A stretch of DNA of 32,411 nt from Gaiellales bacterium (GTDB lineage Bacteria > Actinomycetota > Thermoleophilia > Gaiellales > JAICJC01): contig DASUHM010000020.1 in NCBI GenBank assembly GCA_036273515.1, positions 1-32,411 on the forward strand, written 5' to 3'. Both the position numbers and the translations under genes were made by a program. The notes under the pieces were generated by a model, which had not been told where the DNA came from, searched no databases, and was given only the letters and a program-made list of their open reading frames with translations. Of this stretch, positions 1 through 7,837 are shown in pieces; the first letter of the stretch is position 1, and every line of letters starts with the position of its first letter.

Positions 1-171
1 GTAGTGGGCGTCGGTGTGCAGCGGATGGTGGTTCATCGTGATCATGCAGAACAGGTGGTCGTCGGCCTCGGTGATGGTCTTGCCGGGCCAGTGCTTGTAG
101 ACGTCGCCGACCTGGAAGTCCTCCAGGTAGCGGCCGAAGCGCGTCTCCCGGGCGTCGATCTCGCGGCTCAC
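1..171 (-). CDS. MaoC-family acyl-CoA hydratase, partial (runs off left edge)
   Basis: Only the first 57 codons are present; the rest lies beyond base 1. The N-terminus reads FGRYLEDFQVGDVYKHWPG and then TITEADDHLFCMITMNHHPLHTD, the usual opening and the Asn-x-His-Pro-Leu-His active-site region of MaoC/hydratase-2 (hot-dog fold) enzymes. These hydrate enoyl-CoA thioesters in the cytoplasm. The form of this N-terminus, and the neighbours, recall mesaconyl-CoA hydratases. The GTG start at 171-169 overlaps the TGA of the acyl-CoA dehydrogenase (GTGA), so translation is probably coupled. The family is clear; the exact substrate is inferred from the lyase and dehydrogenase in the same operon. Confidence 0.8.
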   Translation of the reverse strand, partial: MSREIDARETRFGRYLEDFQVGDVYKHWPGKTITEADDHLFCMITMNHHPLHTDAHY

Positions 172-1349
172 AGGGGATTCCTCGCGAGCAGGCCGCGGGC
201 GATGATGAGCTTCTGGATCTCCGACGTGCCCTCCCCGATCAGGAGCAGCGGCGCGTCGCGGTAGAGACGCTCGATCTCGTACTCCTTCGAGTAGCCGTAG
301 CCGCCGTGGATGCGCAGGGAGTCCTCGACCACCTCGTTGCAGATCTCGGTCGCGAAGAGCTTGGCCATGCCGGCCTCGACGTCGGAGCGCTCGCCGGCGT
401 CCTTCTTGCGCGCCGCCGAGAGCATGAGCAGGCGGGCGGCCTCGATCTTCGTGCCCATGTCGGCCAGCTTGAACTGGATCGCCTGGTGGCGGGCGATCGG
501 ACGGCCGAACGCCTGCCGCTCCTGGGCGTAGCGGATGGCGATCTCGAAGGCGCGCTGGGCGACGCCGACGCCGCGGGCGGCGACGTTCACCCGGCCGACC
601 TCGATGCCCGACATCATCTGCTGGAAGCCGCGCCCCTCCTGGCCGCCGAGCAGGTTCGCCGCCGGCACGCGGTGGTCCGAGAAGACGAGCTCGGTGGTCT
701 CGACGCCCTTGTAGCCGAGCTTCTGCAGCTGGGGCGGGATCTCGAGGCCGCCGTCCCGCGCGGCGCCCGGCTCCTTCTCGACCAGCAGGCAGCTCATGCC
801 CCGGTGGGGCGGATCGGCCTCGGGGTCGGTCTTCACGAGCGTCGCCACCATGCCGCTGCGAAGGCCGTTCGTGACCCACATCTTCTGGCCGCTCAGGAGG
901 TAGTCGTCGCCGTCGCGCACCGCCCGCGAGCGGATCGCCTGCACGTCCGAACCGCACTCGGGCTCGGTCATCGAGAAGGCGCAGCGCAGCTCGCCCGTGG
1001 CCATGCGCGGCAGGAAGCGCTCGCGCTGCTCGTCGGTGCCGTCGCGCATCAGCATGTCGGCCACGATGAAGTGCGTATTGATGATCCCCGAGACGCTCAT
1101 CCAGCCGCGGGAGAGCTCGCACACCGCGAGCGCGTAGGTGGTCAGGTCGAGGCCGAGGCCCCCGTACTGCTCGGGGATCGTGAAGCCGAAGATGCCAAGC
1201 TCGCGCAGCCCGGCGACGATCTCGTCCGGGAACGTGTCGGCGTGCTCGTGCTCCGACGCGACCGGGATGACCTGCTCGTCGACGAACCGGCGCACCAGTC
1301 CGACGATCTCGCGCTGGTCATCGGTCAGCTCGTCGAGAACGCTGCTCAC
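168..1349 (-). CDS. acyl-CoA dehydrogenase
   Basis: A 393-residue FAD flavoenzyme that oxidises acyl-CoA to 2-enoyl-CoA and passes electrons to ETF. It starts SSVLDELTDDQREIVGLVRRF and has the standard order: alpha N-terminal domain, beta middle domain (CAFSMTEPECGSDVQ, then KMWVTNG), and C-terminal alpha domain (RQAFGRPIARHQAIQFKLADM, then RIHGGYGY). IGEGTSEIQ near the C-terminus supplies the usual catalytic Glu. The GTG start at 1349-1347 overlaps the TGA of the upstream lyase gene; a longer upstream reading frame is only read-through of other genes. Methylsuccinyl-CoA dehydrogenase is possible from context, but known Mcd enzymes are longer (about 550 residues), so another short branched acyl-CoA substrate is equally possible. 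Confidence 0.9.
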   Translation of the reverse strand: MSSVLDELTDDQREIVGLVRRFVDEQVIPVASEHEHADTFPDEIVAGLRELGIFGFTIPEQYGGLGLDLTTYALAVCELSRGWMSVSGIINTHFIVADMLMRDGTDEQRERFLPRMATGELRCAFSMTEPECGSDVQAIRSRAVRDGDDYLLSGQKMWVTNGLRSGMVATLVKTDPEADPPHRGMSCLLVEKEPGAARDGGLEIPPQLQKLGYKGVETTELVFSDHRVPAANLLGGQEGRGFQQMMSGIEVGRVNVAARGVGVAQRAFEIAIRYAQERQAFGRPIARHQAIQFKLADMGTKIEAARLLMLSAARKKDAGERSDVEAGMAKLFATEICNEVVEDSLRIHGGYGYSKEYEIERLYRDAPLLLIGEGTSEIQKLIIARGLLARNPL

Positions 1350-2266
1350 GCCGTGACCCGGGCGACCATGCCCGCCGCCTCGCCGCGGGCGACCACCTGC
1401 TCGGCGATCTTGCGCGACGCCTCGTCGATCATCTGGCCCTCGTGCATGACCGCGCCGCGGCGCTCGACGTGGGTGGCGTGGTGGTAGGCGTCGAGCAGCC
1501 GCCGGGCCGCGTCGAACTGCTCCTGCGTCGGCATGAAGACCTCGTTCGCGACCTCGACCTGGGACGGGTGCAGCACCCACTTGCCGTCGAAGCCGACGAG
1601 CCGGGCGCGGTTGCACAGGCGGCGGTACTCGTCGACGTTCTTGATGTCGGTGTACGGCCCGTCGATCGCCTGCAGGCCGTACGCGCGGGCGGTCGTCACG
1701 ATCTTCGAGAGCACGTAGTGCCACTGGTCGCCGGGATAATCCGGGTCGATCGAGCCGATCACGAGCGCGGCCACGCCGATCGAGGCGGCGTAGTCGCCCG
1801 GGCCGAAGATGATGGTCTCGATACGGTCGGTCGCCGTGACGATCTCGCGCAGGTTGAGCGTCCCGCGGGCGTTCTCGATCTGGGCCTCGATGCCGATCCG
1901 GTGCTCGATCCCGTGTTGTGTCTCGAGCTGTGTCAGCAGGTGGTCGACGAAGTGCAGCTGGGAGGCGTCCTCGACCTTCGGGATCATCAGGCAGTCGAGG
2001 TTTTCGCCGGCCCCGCTCACGACCTCGATGATGTCGCCCAGGCACCACTGGGTGGTGACGCCGTTCACCCGCACGACCCGGGTCTTGCCCGAGTAGTCGT
2101 GCGTGTTCAGAGCCGAGACGACGGTCGCCCGCGACGCCTCCTTCTCGAGCGGCGAGACGGCGTCCTCGAGGTCGAGGAAGACCTGGTCGGCGGGCAGCGT
2201 CGCCGCCTTGGCGAGCATCTTCTCGGATGAGCCCGGCACCGCCAGGCAGGAACGCCGCAACCGCAA
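1346..2266 (-). CDS. HpcH/HpaI (CitE-like) CoA-ester lyase, malyl-CoA lyase type
   Basis: About 306 residues from a TTG start: LRLRRSCLAVPGSSEKML, then FLDLEDAVSPLEKEAAR-like, IEAQIENARGT and IFGPGDYAASIG, then GKWVLHPSQV. These are the substrate- and Mg-binding blocks of the CitE/malyl-CoA lyase family (Glu in QIEN, Asp in GPGD), cytoplasmic enzymes that cleave or form 3-hydroxyacyl-CoA such as L-malyl-, beta-methylmalyl- or citramalyl-CoA. I chose TTG 2266-2264 because AAGGAG (2279-2274) lies exactly seven bases upstream and the family usually begins at RRSxLxVPG. An in-frame ATG at 2320-2318 would add 18 low-complexity residues and has no ribosome site. First gene of the lyase-dehydrogenase-hydratase operon. 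Confidence 0.85.
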   Translation of the reverse strand: MRLRRSCLAVPGSSEKMLAKAATLPADQVFLDLEDAVSPLEKEASRATVVSALNTHDYSGKTRVVRVNGVTTQWCLGDIIEVVSGAGENLDCLMIPKVEDASQLHFVDHLLTQLETQHGIEHRIGIEAQIENARGTLNLREIVTATDRIETIIFGPGDYAASIGVAALVIGSIDPDYPGDQWHYVLSKIVTTARAYGLQAIDGPYTDIKNVDEYRRLCNRARLVGFDGKWVLHPSQVEVANEVFMPTQEQFDAARRLLDAYHHATHVERRGAVMHEGQMIDEASRKIAEQVVARGEAAGMVARVTA

Positions 2267-2273
2267 GGTCGTA

Positions 2274-2298
2274 CTCCTTCTCGGGGAGCGTGATTCTA
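2274..2298 (-). promoter_or_regulatory. ribosome site and possible -10 box of the CoA-lyase operon
   Basis: On the minus strand TAGAAT (2298-2293) looks like a -10 hexamer, followed by a short leader and AAGGAG (2279-2274) seven bases before the TTG start. No good -35 is visible, so the promoter part is tentative while the ribosome site is strong. The -10 box lies downstream of the alternative ATG at 2320, which supports the TTG start. Confidence 0.5.
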
Positions 2299-2363
2299 CT
2301 GACGCGGTTGCGTCCGCCATGCCGGGTGGCGTCCCCGCCCGCTCACGGGCAAGCCGTGGCGGA

Positions 2364-2448
2364 GGCGAGACCGCGTCTCGCCGGAGCGATCAGGCGTGGC
2401 GGCTGCCCCGAAGGAGGGGCTCGTGGGGGAACCAGTGGTTCCCCCACG
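2364..2448. terminator. three tandem hairpins between lepB and the CoA-lyase operon
   Basis: Downstream of lepB lie a perfect 13-bp inverted repeat (2422-2434 with 2436-2448), a GCCCC/GGGGC hairpin (2405-2409 with 2416-2420) and GGCGAGA/TCTCGCC (2364-2370 with 2376-2382). None is followed by a clear T-run on the minus strand, so this is a structured, probably terminating, spacer and not a textbook intrinsic terminator. The 2321-2449 spacer contains nothing else I recognise. Confidence 0.5.
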
Positions 2449-2449
2449 G

Positions 2450-3061
2450 CTAAAGAATGCCGATGCGGCCAAGCGGCCAGTAGCGGACGCGGGCGATGCC
2501 GATCATGCCGTCGCGGGGCTCGAGCCCCCAGATCCTCGAGTCCTCGGAGATGCGGCGGTTGTCGCCGAGCATCAGGTAGTAGCCCGACGGGATCGGCGTG
2601 TGCGGCAGGTTGGTCGTCGGCTGGCCGTGGGTGTAGGGCTCGTTCAGCCGCGCCGGCTTCTTGCCCGGATCCTTGACCCAGACGTGGCCGCCCTGCGCCC
2701 ACACCGTTTCGCCGGGCAGACCGATGACCCGCTTCACGAACGTCGTGCCCGCGAGGCCGTTGCGCAGGCGCAGCTGCGGCGCGGTGCACACGCCGGACGA
2801 GTCGTTGTGGCCGGCCGTGCAGTGCGGCGGGTGGAACACGATGATCTCGCCCCTGCTGGGACTGGAGAAGTCGAGGCTGAGCCGGTCGGCGAGCACGCGA
2901 TCGCCCGGCTCGAGCGTGGGCACCATGCTGGGCGTCGGCACGCGGTAGGGCTTGACGACGAACGCCTGGCCGAGCCATGCGATCGCCACCGCCACCGCCA
3001 GCGTGATCACGGTGTCCAGCACGGTGCGCACGGGCGTCGGTAGCGATCGGAGACGGCCCAT
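2450..3061 (-). CDS. lepB: signal peptidase I
   Basis: A 203-residue membrane-bound serine protease that removes Sec and Tat signal peptides. One N-terminal membrane segment (about residues 14-32) is followed by the S26 boxes: PTPSMVPTLEPGDRV with catalytic Ser45, TTFVKRVIGLPGE with catalytic Lys110, and LGDNRRISEDSR (box E). The Ser/Lys dyad marks the bacterial P-type enzyme, not the Ser/His SipW type. The ATG at 3061 follows a weak ribosome site. Monocistronic, divergent from the SpoIID-domain gene, and followed by tandem hairpins. It would process many exported proteins, including those encoded elsewhere in this window. Confidence 0.93.
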   Translation of the reverse strand: MGRLRSLPTPVRTVLDTVITLAVAVAIAWLGQAFVVKPYRVPTPSMVPTLEPGDRVLADRLSLDFSSPSRGEIIVFHPPHCTAGHNDSSGVCTAPQLRLRNGLAGTTFVKRVIGLPGETVWAQGGHVWVKDPGKKPARLNEPYTHGQPTTNLPHTPIPSGYYLMLGDNRRISEDSRIWGLEPRDGMIGIARVRYWPLGRIGIL

Positions 3062-3198
3062 TGTGCGCAGGTTATCGGCCGTTCCTTTGACCGGTGTAGA
3101 TGGCGGCCCGCCTGCGTCCGGGTGACGGCGGGCACACCGGGGCGATCTTTACCCGCGCATAACTCCAGTCCTTGTACCCTGGTGCCGATGGTGTCGGC

Positions 3199-4851
3199 AT
3201 GACGCGACGATTCGCAGCATGTGTCGCGGCGACGGCCGCGCTCCTCCTGCCGGCCCCCGCGCAGGCGTCGACCGTGTTCACCCTCACGGGACACGGCTGG
3301 GGCCACGGCATCGGCATGTCCCAGTACGGTGCCCTCGGCTACGCCGAGCACGGCTGGAGCTATGTGCAGATGCTCGGCCACTACTTCACCGGCACCCACA
3401 TCGGGCCGCTGCCCGCCTCGGTGACCGAGCGCGTGCTGCTCTCGTCCGGCCCCGCGGTGCACTTTGGTGCGTCGTCGGGGATGACGCTCCGCGACGCCGC
3501 CGGCACGAGCAAGAAGCTCACAGCCGGCCTCTATCACCTCCAGCGGGGCGGCTCGGCCGGGCACCTCCAGCTCGTCAGCCGCGCCACCGGCGCCGTGACC
3601 AAGGGGCTGGTCGCTCCGGTCACGATCAGCCCCGGCGCGCGGCCGCTGCAGCTGAACGACTCCGCCGGCATCGGCTTCGCGGGCGACCACTGGCACGGAT
3701 CGTTCCGCGTGCTGATCTCGGGCTCGAGCCTGCTCTGCGTCGACGTGGTCGGCCTCGAGAAGTACCTGCGCGGCGTCGTCCCCAGCGAGATGCCCGCGTC
3801 GTGGCCGGCGCCGGCGCTGAAGGCGCAGGCCGTCGCGGCCCGCTCCTACGCCGTCTCCACCCGCAACCCGTCCGGCATCTTCGACGCCTACTCCGACACC
3901 CGAAGCCAGGTGTACGGGCCGATCGAGCACGAGGCGGCCGCATCGACGGCCGCGGTCACCGCCACCGTCCACCGGGTGGTCTGGTACAAGCACACGGTCG
4001 CAACGACGTTCTTCTCGTCCAGCTCGGGCGGGCGCACGGCGTCGGAGCAGGCCGCCTGGGGCACGTCCACCGGCCAGCCCTACCTCGTGCCGGTCGTCGA
4101 CCGCTACGACGCGGCGGGCGGTGCCAACCCGAACCACGACTGGCCGGTCGCCACCTACACCCCGGCGGGCCTGGCGAAGGCGCTCGGGCTCGCGGGCGTC
4201 GTCGGCTCGGTGGCGATGACCATCGACGGCCCGTCGCAGCGCATCCTCGACCTCGGCGTCACCTCGTCGGGCGGCACCTCGACGCTCTCCGGCCCCACGG
4301 TGCAGAGCCGCATGGGCCTGCGCTCGAACTACTTCCGCGTCCTCCAGCGCACCCTGGTGGTGCCGCGCACGTCGGTCGCCGGCCGGTCGTTCCACCTCAC
4401 CGGCCGGGCCTGGCCACGGCCGACCGGCGGCGTCACGCTCCAGCGGCGAACGACGCCGACCGGCCCCTGGCAGGTGGCGCTCGCGCACGTCCCGCTGGGC
4501 GCGAAGGGCAACTTCACGCTGTCGCTGCACCCGACCGCCGACCGCTCCTACCGGCTCGTCTCGGCCGGCAAGGCCGTGTCGCCGCGGGTGAGCGTCGCGA
4601 TCCAGCCGGCGCTCACGCTCGCGGTCACCGCCGGGCACTTCCGGGCGTCGATGTATCCGGCCCTGCCGGGCGAGACCCTCATGCTCTACAAGCACACCAC
4701 GTCCGGCTGGGTGCCGGTCGAGTCGAAGACCGCCGGGCAGAAGGGCCACGCCGCCTTCACGACCGCCGTCACGACCGGCACGTGGCGGGTGCACTACGTC
4801 GGCGACGCCACGCACCGGCGCGGCCACTCGCCCGCGCTCGTGATCCCCTGA
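3199..4851 (+). CDS. secreted SpoIID/LytB-domain protein
   Basis: 550 residues from ATG 3199, chosen because it gives a clean signal peptide (MTRRFAACVAATAALLLPAPAQA, predicted cut after AQA); an in-frame TTG at 3172 would spoil it. GHGWGHGIGMSQYGALGYAEHGW opens the domain, and EKYLRGVVPSEMPASWPAPALKAQAVAARSYA is the SpoIID hallmark with the conserved Glu of the lytic transglycosylase family. FFSSSSGGRT and the PYLVPVVD stretch follow. Residues from about 390 onward look like Ig-like or carbohydrate-binding beta domains. SpoIID proteins cleave peptidoglycan glycan strands lacking stem peptides. In a non-sporulating actinobacterium this one probably acts in wall remodelling. Its stop is only 3 bp from the convergent acetyltransferase stop. 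Confidence 0.88.
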   Translation: MTRRFAACVAATAALLLPAPAQASTVFTLTGHGWGHGIGMSQYGALGYAEHGWSYVQMLGHYFTGTHIGPLPASVTERVLLSSGPAVHFGASSGMTLRDAAGTSKKLTAGLYHLQRGGSAGHLQLVSRATGAVTKGLVAPVTISPGARPLQLNDSAGIGFAGDHWHGSFRVLISGSSLLCVDVVGLEKYLRGVVPSEMPASWPAPALKAQAVAARSYAVSTRNPSGIFDAYSDTRSQVYGPIEHEAAASTAAVTATVHRVVWYKHTVATTFFSSSSGGRTASEQAAWGTSTGQPYLVPVVDRYDAAGGANPNHDWPVATYTPAGLAKALGLAGVVGSVAMTIDGPSQRILDLGVTSSGGTSTLSGPTVQSRMGLRSNYFRVLQRTLVVPRTSVAGRSFHLTGRAWPRPTGGVTLQRRTTPTGPWQVALAHVPLGAKGNFTLSLHPTADRSYRLVSAGKAVSPRVSVAIQPALTLAVTAGHFRASMYPALPGETLMLYKHTTSGWVPVESKTAGQKGHAAFTTAVTTGTWRVHYVGDATHRRGHSPALVIP

Positions 4852-4854
4852 CGC

Positions 4855-5562
4855 CTACGCGTCGAGCAGCTCGTCCGTGGGCACGTCGCGCAGCACCCGC
4901 GCCGGCACGCCGACGACGACCTTGCCCGCCGGGACGTCGCGGGTGACGATGGCGCCGGCGCCGACGAACGCCTCCGCGCCGACCTCGATCCCGGGAAGCA
5001 GCGTCGCCCCGCCGCCCACGCGGGCGCCGCGACGGATCGTCGGGCCCTTGATCAGGGCGCGGCGGCGCTCGGTGCGGCCCATGAAGTTGTCGTTCGTGGT
5101 GACGACGCAGGGGGCGATGAAGACGTGGTCCTCGAGCGTGCAGTAGGCCGTGATGTAGGCGTTCGTCTGGATCTTCGTCCCCGCGCCGATGGCCGTGTCG
5201 TTCTCGATGCAGACACCGCGGCCGATGACGACGCCGTCGCCGATCGCGCAGCGCTCGCGGACGGTCGCCAGGTCGCCGACGACGCAAGCCCTCCCGATCA
5301 CCGTCCCGGCCGAGAGCACGGCCCCGGCCGAGATGCGGGTCTCGGCGCCGATCCGCAGAGGCGTGAGCTCATCGTCGCGGCGGGCGGTCGAGCGGGCCGA
5401 GAGCACCGGGCGGCGACCCAGGACGGCGTTGTCGCCGACGCTGCAGCCGGGGCCGAGCACCGTGCCCTCGTGGATGGTCACGTTCGCGCCGACGAGCACG
5501 CCGTCCCCTACCTGCGCGCCGTCGCCGAGCACGAGCCCGGGAGCCTCGCCCGGCGCCCACAT
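4855..5562 (-). CDS. hexapeptide-repeat N-acyltransferase, WbpD/WlbB type
   Basis: 235 residues, mostly left-handed beta-helix: many [LIV]GxG hexapeptides from GDGAQVGDGVLVGANVTIHEGTVLG to VGGGATLLPGIEVGAEAFVGAGAIVTRDVPAGKVVVGVPARVLR. The segment CTLEDHVFIAPCVVTTNDNFMGRTERR matches the acceptor-site region of UDP-2-acetamido-3-amino-glucuronate N-acetyltransferases, which use acetyl-CoA to make UDP-2,3-diacetamido-2,3-dideoxy-glucuronate. ATG at 5562-5560 overlaps the TGA of the oxidoreductase by one base (TGATG), indicating coupling. Last gene of the sugar operon. A middle insert (about residues 55-70, SARSTARRDDELTPLRIG) is present. The precise acyl donor and sugar are inferred from the neighbours. 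Confidence 0.85.
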   Translation of the reverse strand: MWAPGEAPGLVLGDGAQVGDGVLVGANVTIHEGTVLGPGCSVGDNAVLGRRPVLSARSTARRDDELTPLRIGAETRISAGAVLSAGTVIGRACVVGDLATVRERCAIGDGVVIGRGVCIENDTAIGAGTKIQTNAYITAYCTLEDHVFIAPCVVTTNDNFMGRTERRRALIKGPTIRRGARVGGGATLLPGIEVGAEAFVGAGAIVTRDVPAGKVVVGVPARVLRDVPTDELLDA

Positions 5563-6575
5563 CACCGCGCCGCCGCTCCCAGGGAGATGGTCTCCCCGCC
5601 CCGCTCGAGCGAGGTCTGCATCGCCTCCAGCACCTCGACGACCTGCACGCCCTCGTCGACGTCCGTGCGCGCCGGCGTCCCGGTCGCGACGGCCTCGAGG
5701 AAGTGGCTGCAGGCGATCGCGAGCGGCTCGCGCGGGTCGATCCGGGGCACCCAGATGTCGCCGGTGTGGGTCGAGATCCGGCCCGCCGGGGTCTGCACGT
5801 CGCCCTTGTCGTAGACGGTCACCTTGCGGTCGGGCTCCATGTCGTCGAAGACGGCCATCTTGCGCGACCCGATCACCGTCATCTTGCGCATCTTGTGCGG
5901 GTCGAGCCAGGACAGGTGCAGGTGGCCGATCTGGCCCGAGGCGAAGCGGACGTAGGCGAAGGCGACGTCCTCGACGTCGGGCTGCACGTACGACTCGCCC
6001 CGCGCCCACACCTCCACCGGCTCGGCGTCGATCAGGTGCAGGACGACGGAGATGTCGTGCACGCCGAGCGACCAGAGCACGTTCTCGTCGGGCCGGATAC
6101 GGCCCAGGTTGAGCCGGTTGCCGTACACGTAGCGCACGTCGCCGAGCTCGCCGCTGTCGATCAGCTCGCGCAGCTTCTCGACCCCGGGATGGAAGCGCAG
6201 CAGGTGGTCGACCATCAGCACGAGCCCGCTTCCGGCCACGAGGTCGCGCAGCTCGCGGGCCTCGGTTGCCGTCCACGTCATCGGCTTCTCGACCAGTACG
6301 TGCTTGCCGGCGAGGATCGCCCGGCGGGCGAGCTCGAAGTGGGTCGGCACCGGTGTCGCGAGCACGACCGCCTGGAGGTCGGGGTCGGCCAGGAGGTCGT
6401 CGTAGCTCGCAGTGAAGCGGGCGCCGGGGTGGGCGGGTGCGTGAGCGGCCCGGGTCGCCTCGTCGGCGTCGCAGCACCAGCGCAGGTCGGCGCCCGGCAG
6501 GGTGCCGAAGTTGCGCAGCAGGTTCTTGCCCCAGCCGCCCAGGCCCACCATCCCCACGGTGACGGGCGCGCTCAC
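5562..6575 (-). CDS. Gfo/Idh/MocA oxidoreductase, WbpB/WlbA-like
   Basis: 337 residues. N-terminal Rossmann fold (VTVGMVGLGGWGKNLLRNF), the VLVEKPMT motif with the family's conserved Lys near residue 95, then a C-terminal alpha/beta substrate domain with LGVHDISVVLHLI (conserved Asp/His region). WlbA/WbpB enzymes oxidise C3 of UDP-GlcNAc-uronic acid with NAD+, giving the 3-keto sugar for transamination. The GTG start (6575-6573) overlaps the TGA of the dehydrogenase (GTGA). Position between a UDP-sugar dehydrogenase and a WbpD-like acetyltransferase favours this role over other Gfo/Idh functions. The expected next enzyme, an aminotransferase, is missing here. Confidence 0.85.
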   Translation of the reverse strand: MSAPVTVGMVGLGGWGKNLLRNFGTLPGADLRWCCDADEATRAAHAPAHPGARFTASYDDLLADPDLQAVVLATPVPTHFELARRAILAGKHVLVEKPMTWTATEARELRDLVAGSGLVLMVDHLLRFHPGVEKLRELIDSGELGDVRYVYGNRLNLGRIRPDENVLWSLGVHDISVVLHLIDAEPVEVWARGESYVQPDVEDVAFAYVRFASGQIGHLHLSWLDPHKMRKMTVIGSRKMAVFDDMEPDRKVTVYDKGDVQTPAGRISTHTGDIWVPRIDPREPLAIACSHFLEAVATGTPARTDVDEGVQVVEVLEAMQTSLERGGETISLGAAAR

Positions 6576-7837
6576 AGCTTCACGACCCGCTCGTCGGCGG
6601 CCGGCACCGCGTTTCGCAGGTCGAGCACGAGCTGGGCCCGGCCGGCCACGCGGGCGTAGTCGATGCCCGAGTGGGCGGTGACCACGCAGACGATGTCGGC
6701 GCCCGCCAGCAGCTCGTCGGTGAGCGGCGCCGAGGCCAGGTCGAGGCCCTCCTCGCCCAGGTCGGGGACGAACGGGTCGTGGTAGACGACGTCCGCCCCG
6801 CGCTCGCGCAGCAGCTCGATCAGCTTGAGCGCCGGCGACTCGCGCAGGTCGCCGACGTCGCCCTTGTAGGCCACGCCCAGCACCAGCACGGTGCTCCCGG
6901 CGACCGCCTTTCTGTGCCCGTTGAGCGCCCGGCCGACGCGCTCGGCGCAGTAGTAAGGCATGTGCTGGTTCACCTTTCCGGCGAGCTCGATGAACTCCGT
7001 CGGGAAGTCGAGCTCACGGGCCTTCCACGACAGGTAGAACGGGTCGATCGGCAGGCAGTGCCCGCCCAGGCCCGGCCCGGGCTGGAAGGGCATGAACCCG
7101 TAGGGCTTCGACGCGGCGGCCGCGACGACCTCCCACACGTTCAGCGACATGCGGTCGCACAGCATCGCGAGCTCGTTCACGAGGGCGATGTTCACCGACC
7201 GGAAGATGTTCTCGAGGAGCTTCGTCAGCTCGGCCGCCTCGCACGAGCTCACCGGCACGAGGTGCTCGCAGCAGGCCCGGTAGACCTCGAGCGCGCGGTC
7301 GAGGCAGGCCGGGGTCAGCCCGCCGACCACCTTCGGCGTCGTGCGGATGGTGTAGTCGGTGCGGCCGGGGTCGATCCGCTCCGGCGACATCGCCAGGTTG
7401 AAGTCCTTCCCGGCGACGAGGCCGCCGGCCTCGAGCACCGGCCGCAGCACGTCGCGCGTCGTCCCCGGATACGTGGTCGACTCGAGCACGACCAGCTGGC
7501 CGGTCCGCATGTGGCGGGCGATCTCGTGGGCCGCGGCGGTGACGATCGAGAGATCAGGCTCGCGGTTTCGCGAGAGCGGCGTCGGCAGGCAGATCAGGAC
7601 GGCGTCCGCACCCGCCACCGCCGCGAAGTCGCCGGTCGCCGAGAGCGTGCCGGCCGCGACGAGCGCGGCCAGGTCGGCGCCGGGCACGTCCTCGACGTAG
7701 CTCTCGCCTCGCCCGATCGCCTCGACCTTGCGCGGGTCGGCCTCGATGCAGGCCACCGTGCGGCCGGCGCGGGCGAACTCGACGGCGAGCGGCAGCCCCA
7801 CGTAGCCGGCGCCGATGATGGCGATGTCTGTGCTCAT
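6572..7837 (-). CDS. UDP-N-acetylhexosamine 6-dehydrogenase (WbpA/WecC family)
   Basis: 421 residues from ATG 7837. Rossmann motif IAIIGAGYVGLPLAVEFARAG, central SPERIDPGRTDYTI and KVVGG, the helix SCEAAELTKLLENIFRSVNIALVNELAML, and PGPGLGGHCLPIDPFYLSWKA carrying the catalytic Cys. C-terminal domain GVAYKGDVGDLRESPALKLIELL. These enzymes oxidise C6 of UDP-GlcNAc or UDP-ManNAc to the uronic acid in two NAD+-dependent steps. The SPERIDPG motif points to the N-acetylhexosamine branch, not UDP-glucose. ATG overlaps the TGA of the epimerase (ATGA). In this operon it most likely makes UDP-GlcNAcA as substrate for the next enzyme. Confidence 0.9.
   Translation of the reverse strand: MSTDIAIIGAGYVGLPLAVEFARAGRTVACIEADPRKVEAIGRGESYVEDVPGADLAALVAAGTLSATGDFAAVAGADAVLICLPTPLSRNREPDLSIVTAAAHEIARHMRTGQLVVLESTTYPGTTRDVLRPVLEAGGLVAGKDFNLAMSPERIDPGRTDYTIRTTPKVVGGLTPACLDRALEVYRACCEHLVPVSSCEAAELTKLLENIFRSVNIALVNELAMLCDRMSLNVWEVVAAAASKPYGFMPFQPGPGLGGHCLPIDPFYLSWKARELDFPTEFIELAGKVNQHMPYYCAERVGRALNGHRKAVAGSTVLVLGVAYKGDVGDLRESPALKLIELLRERGADVVYHDPFVPDLGEEGLDLASAPLTDELLAGADIVCVVTAHSGIDYARVAGRAQLVLDLRNAVPAADERVVKL

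Noticed and set aside
2450-3061. SipW-type peptidase partner for the 13445 operon
   Set aside because: The enzyme has the Ser/Lys dyad and box E of ordinary signal peptidase I, and is 10 kb away.
3007-4827. A 606-codon minus-strand frame opposite the SpoIID gene
   Set aside because: Low-complexity translation with no recognisable family; the plus-strand frame carries a signal peptide and the SpoIID hallmark.
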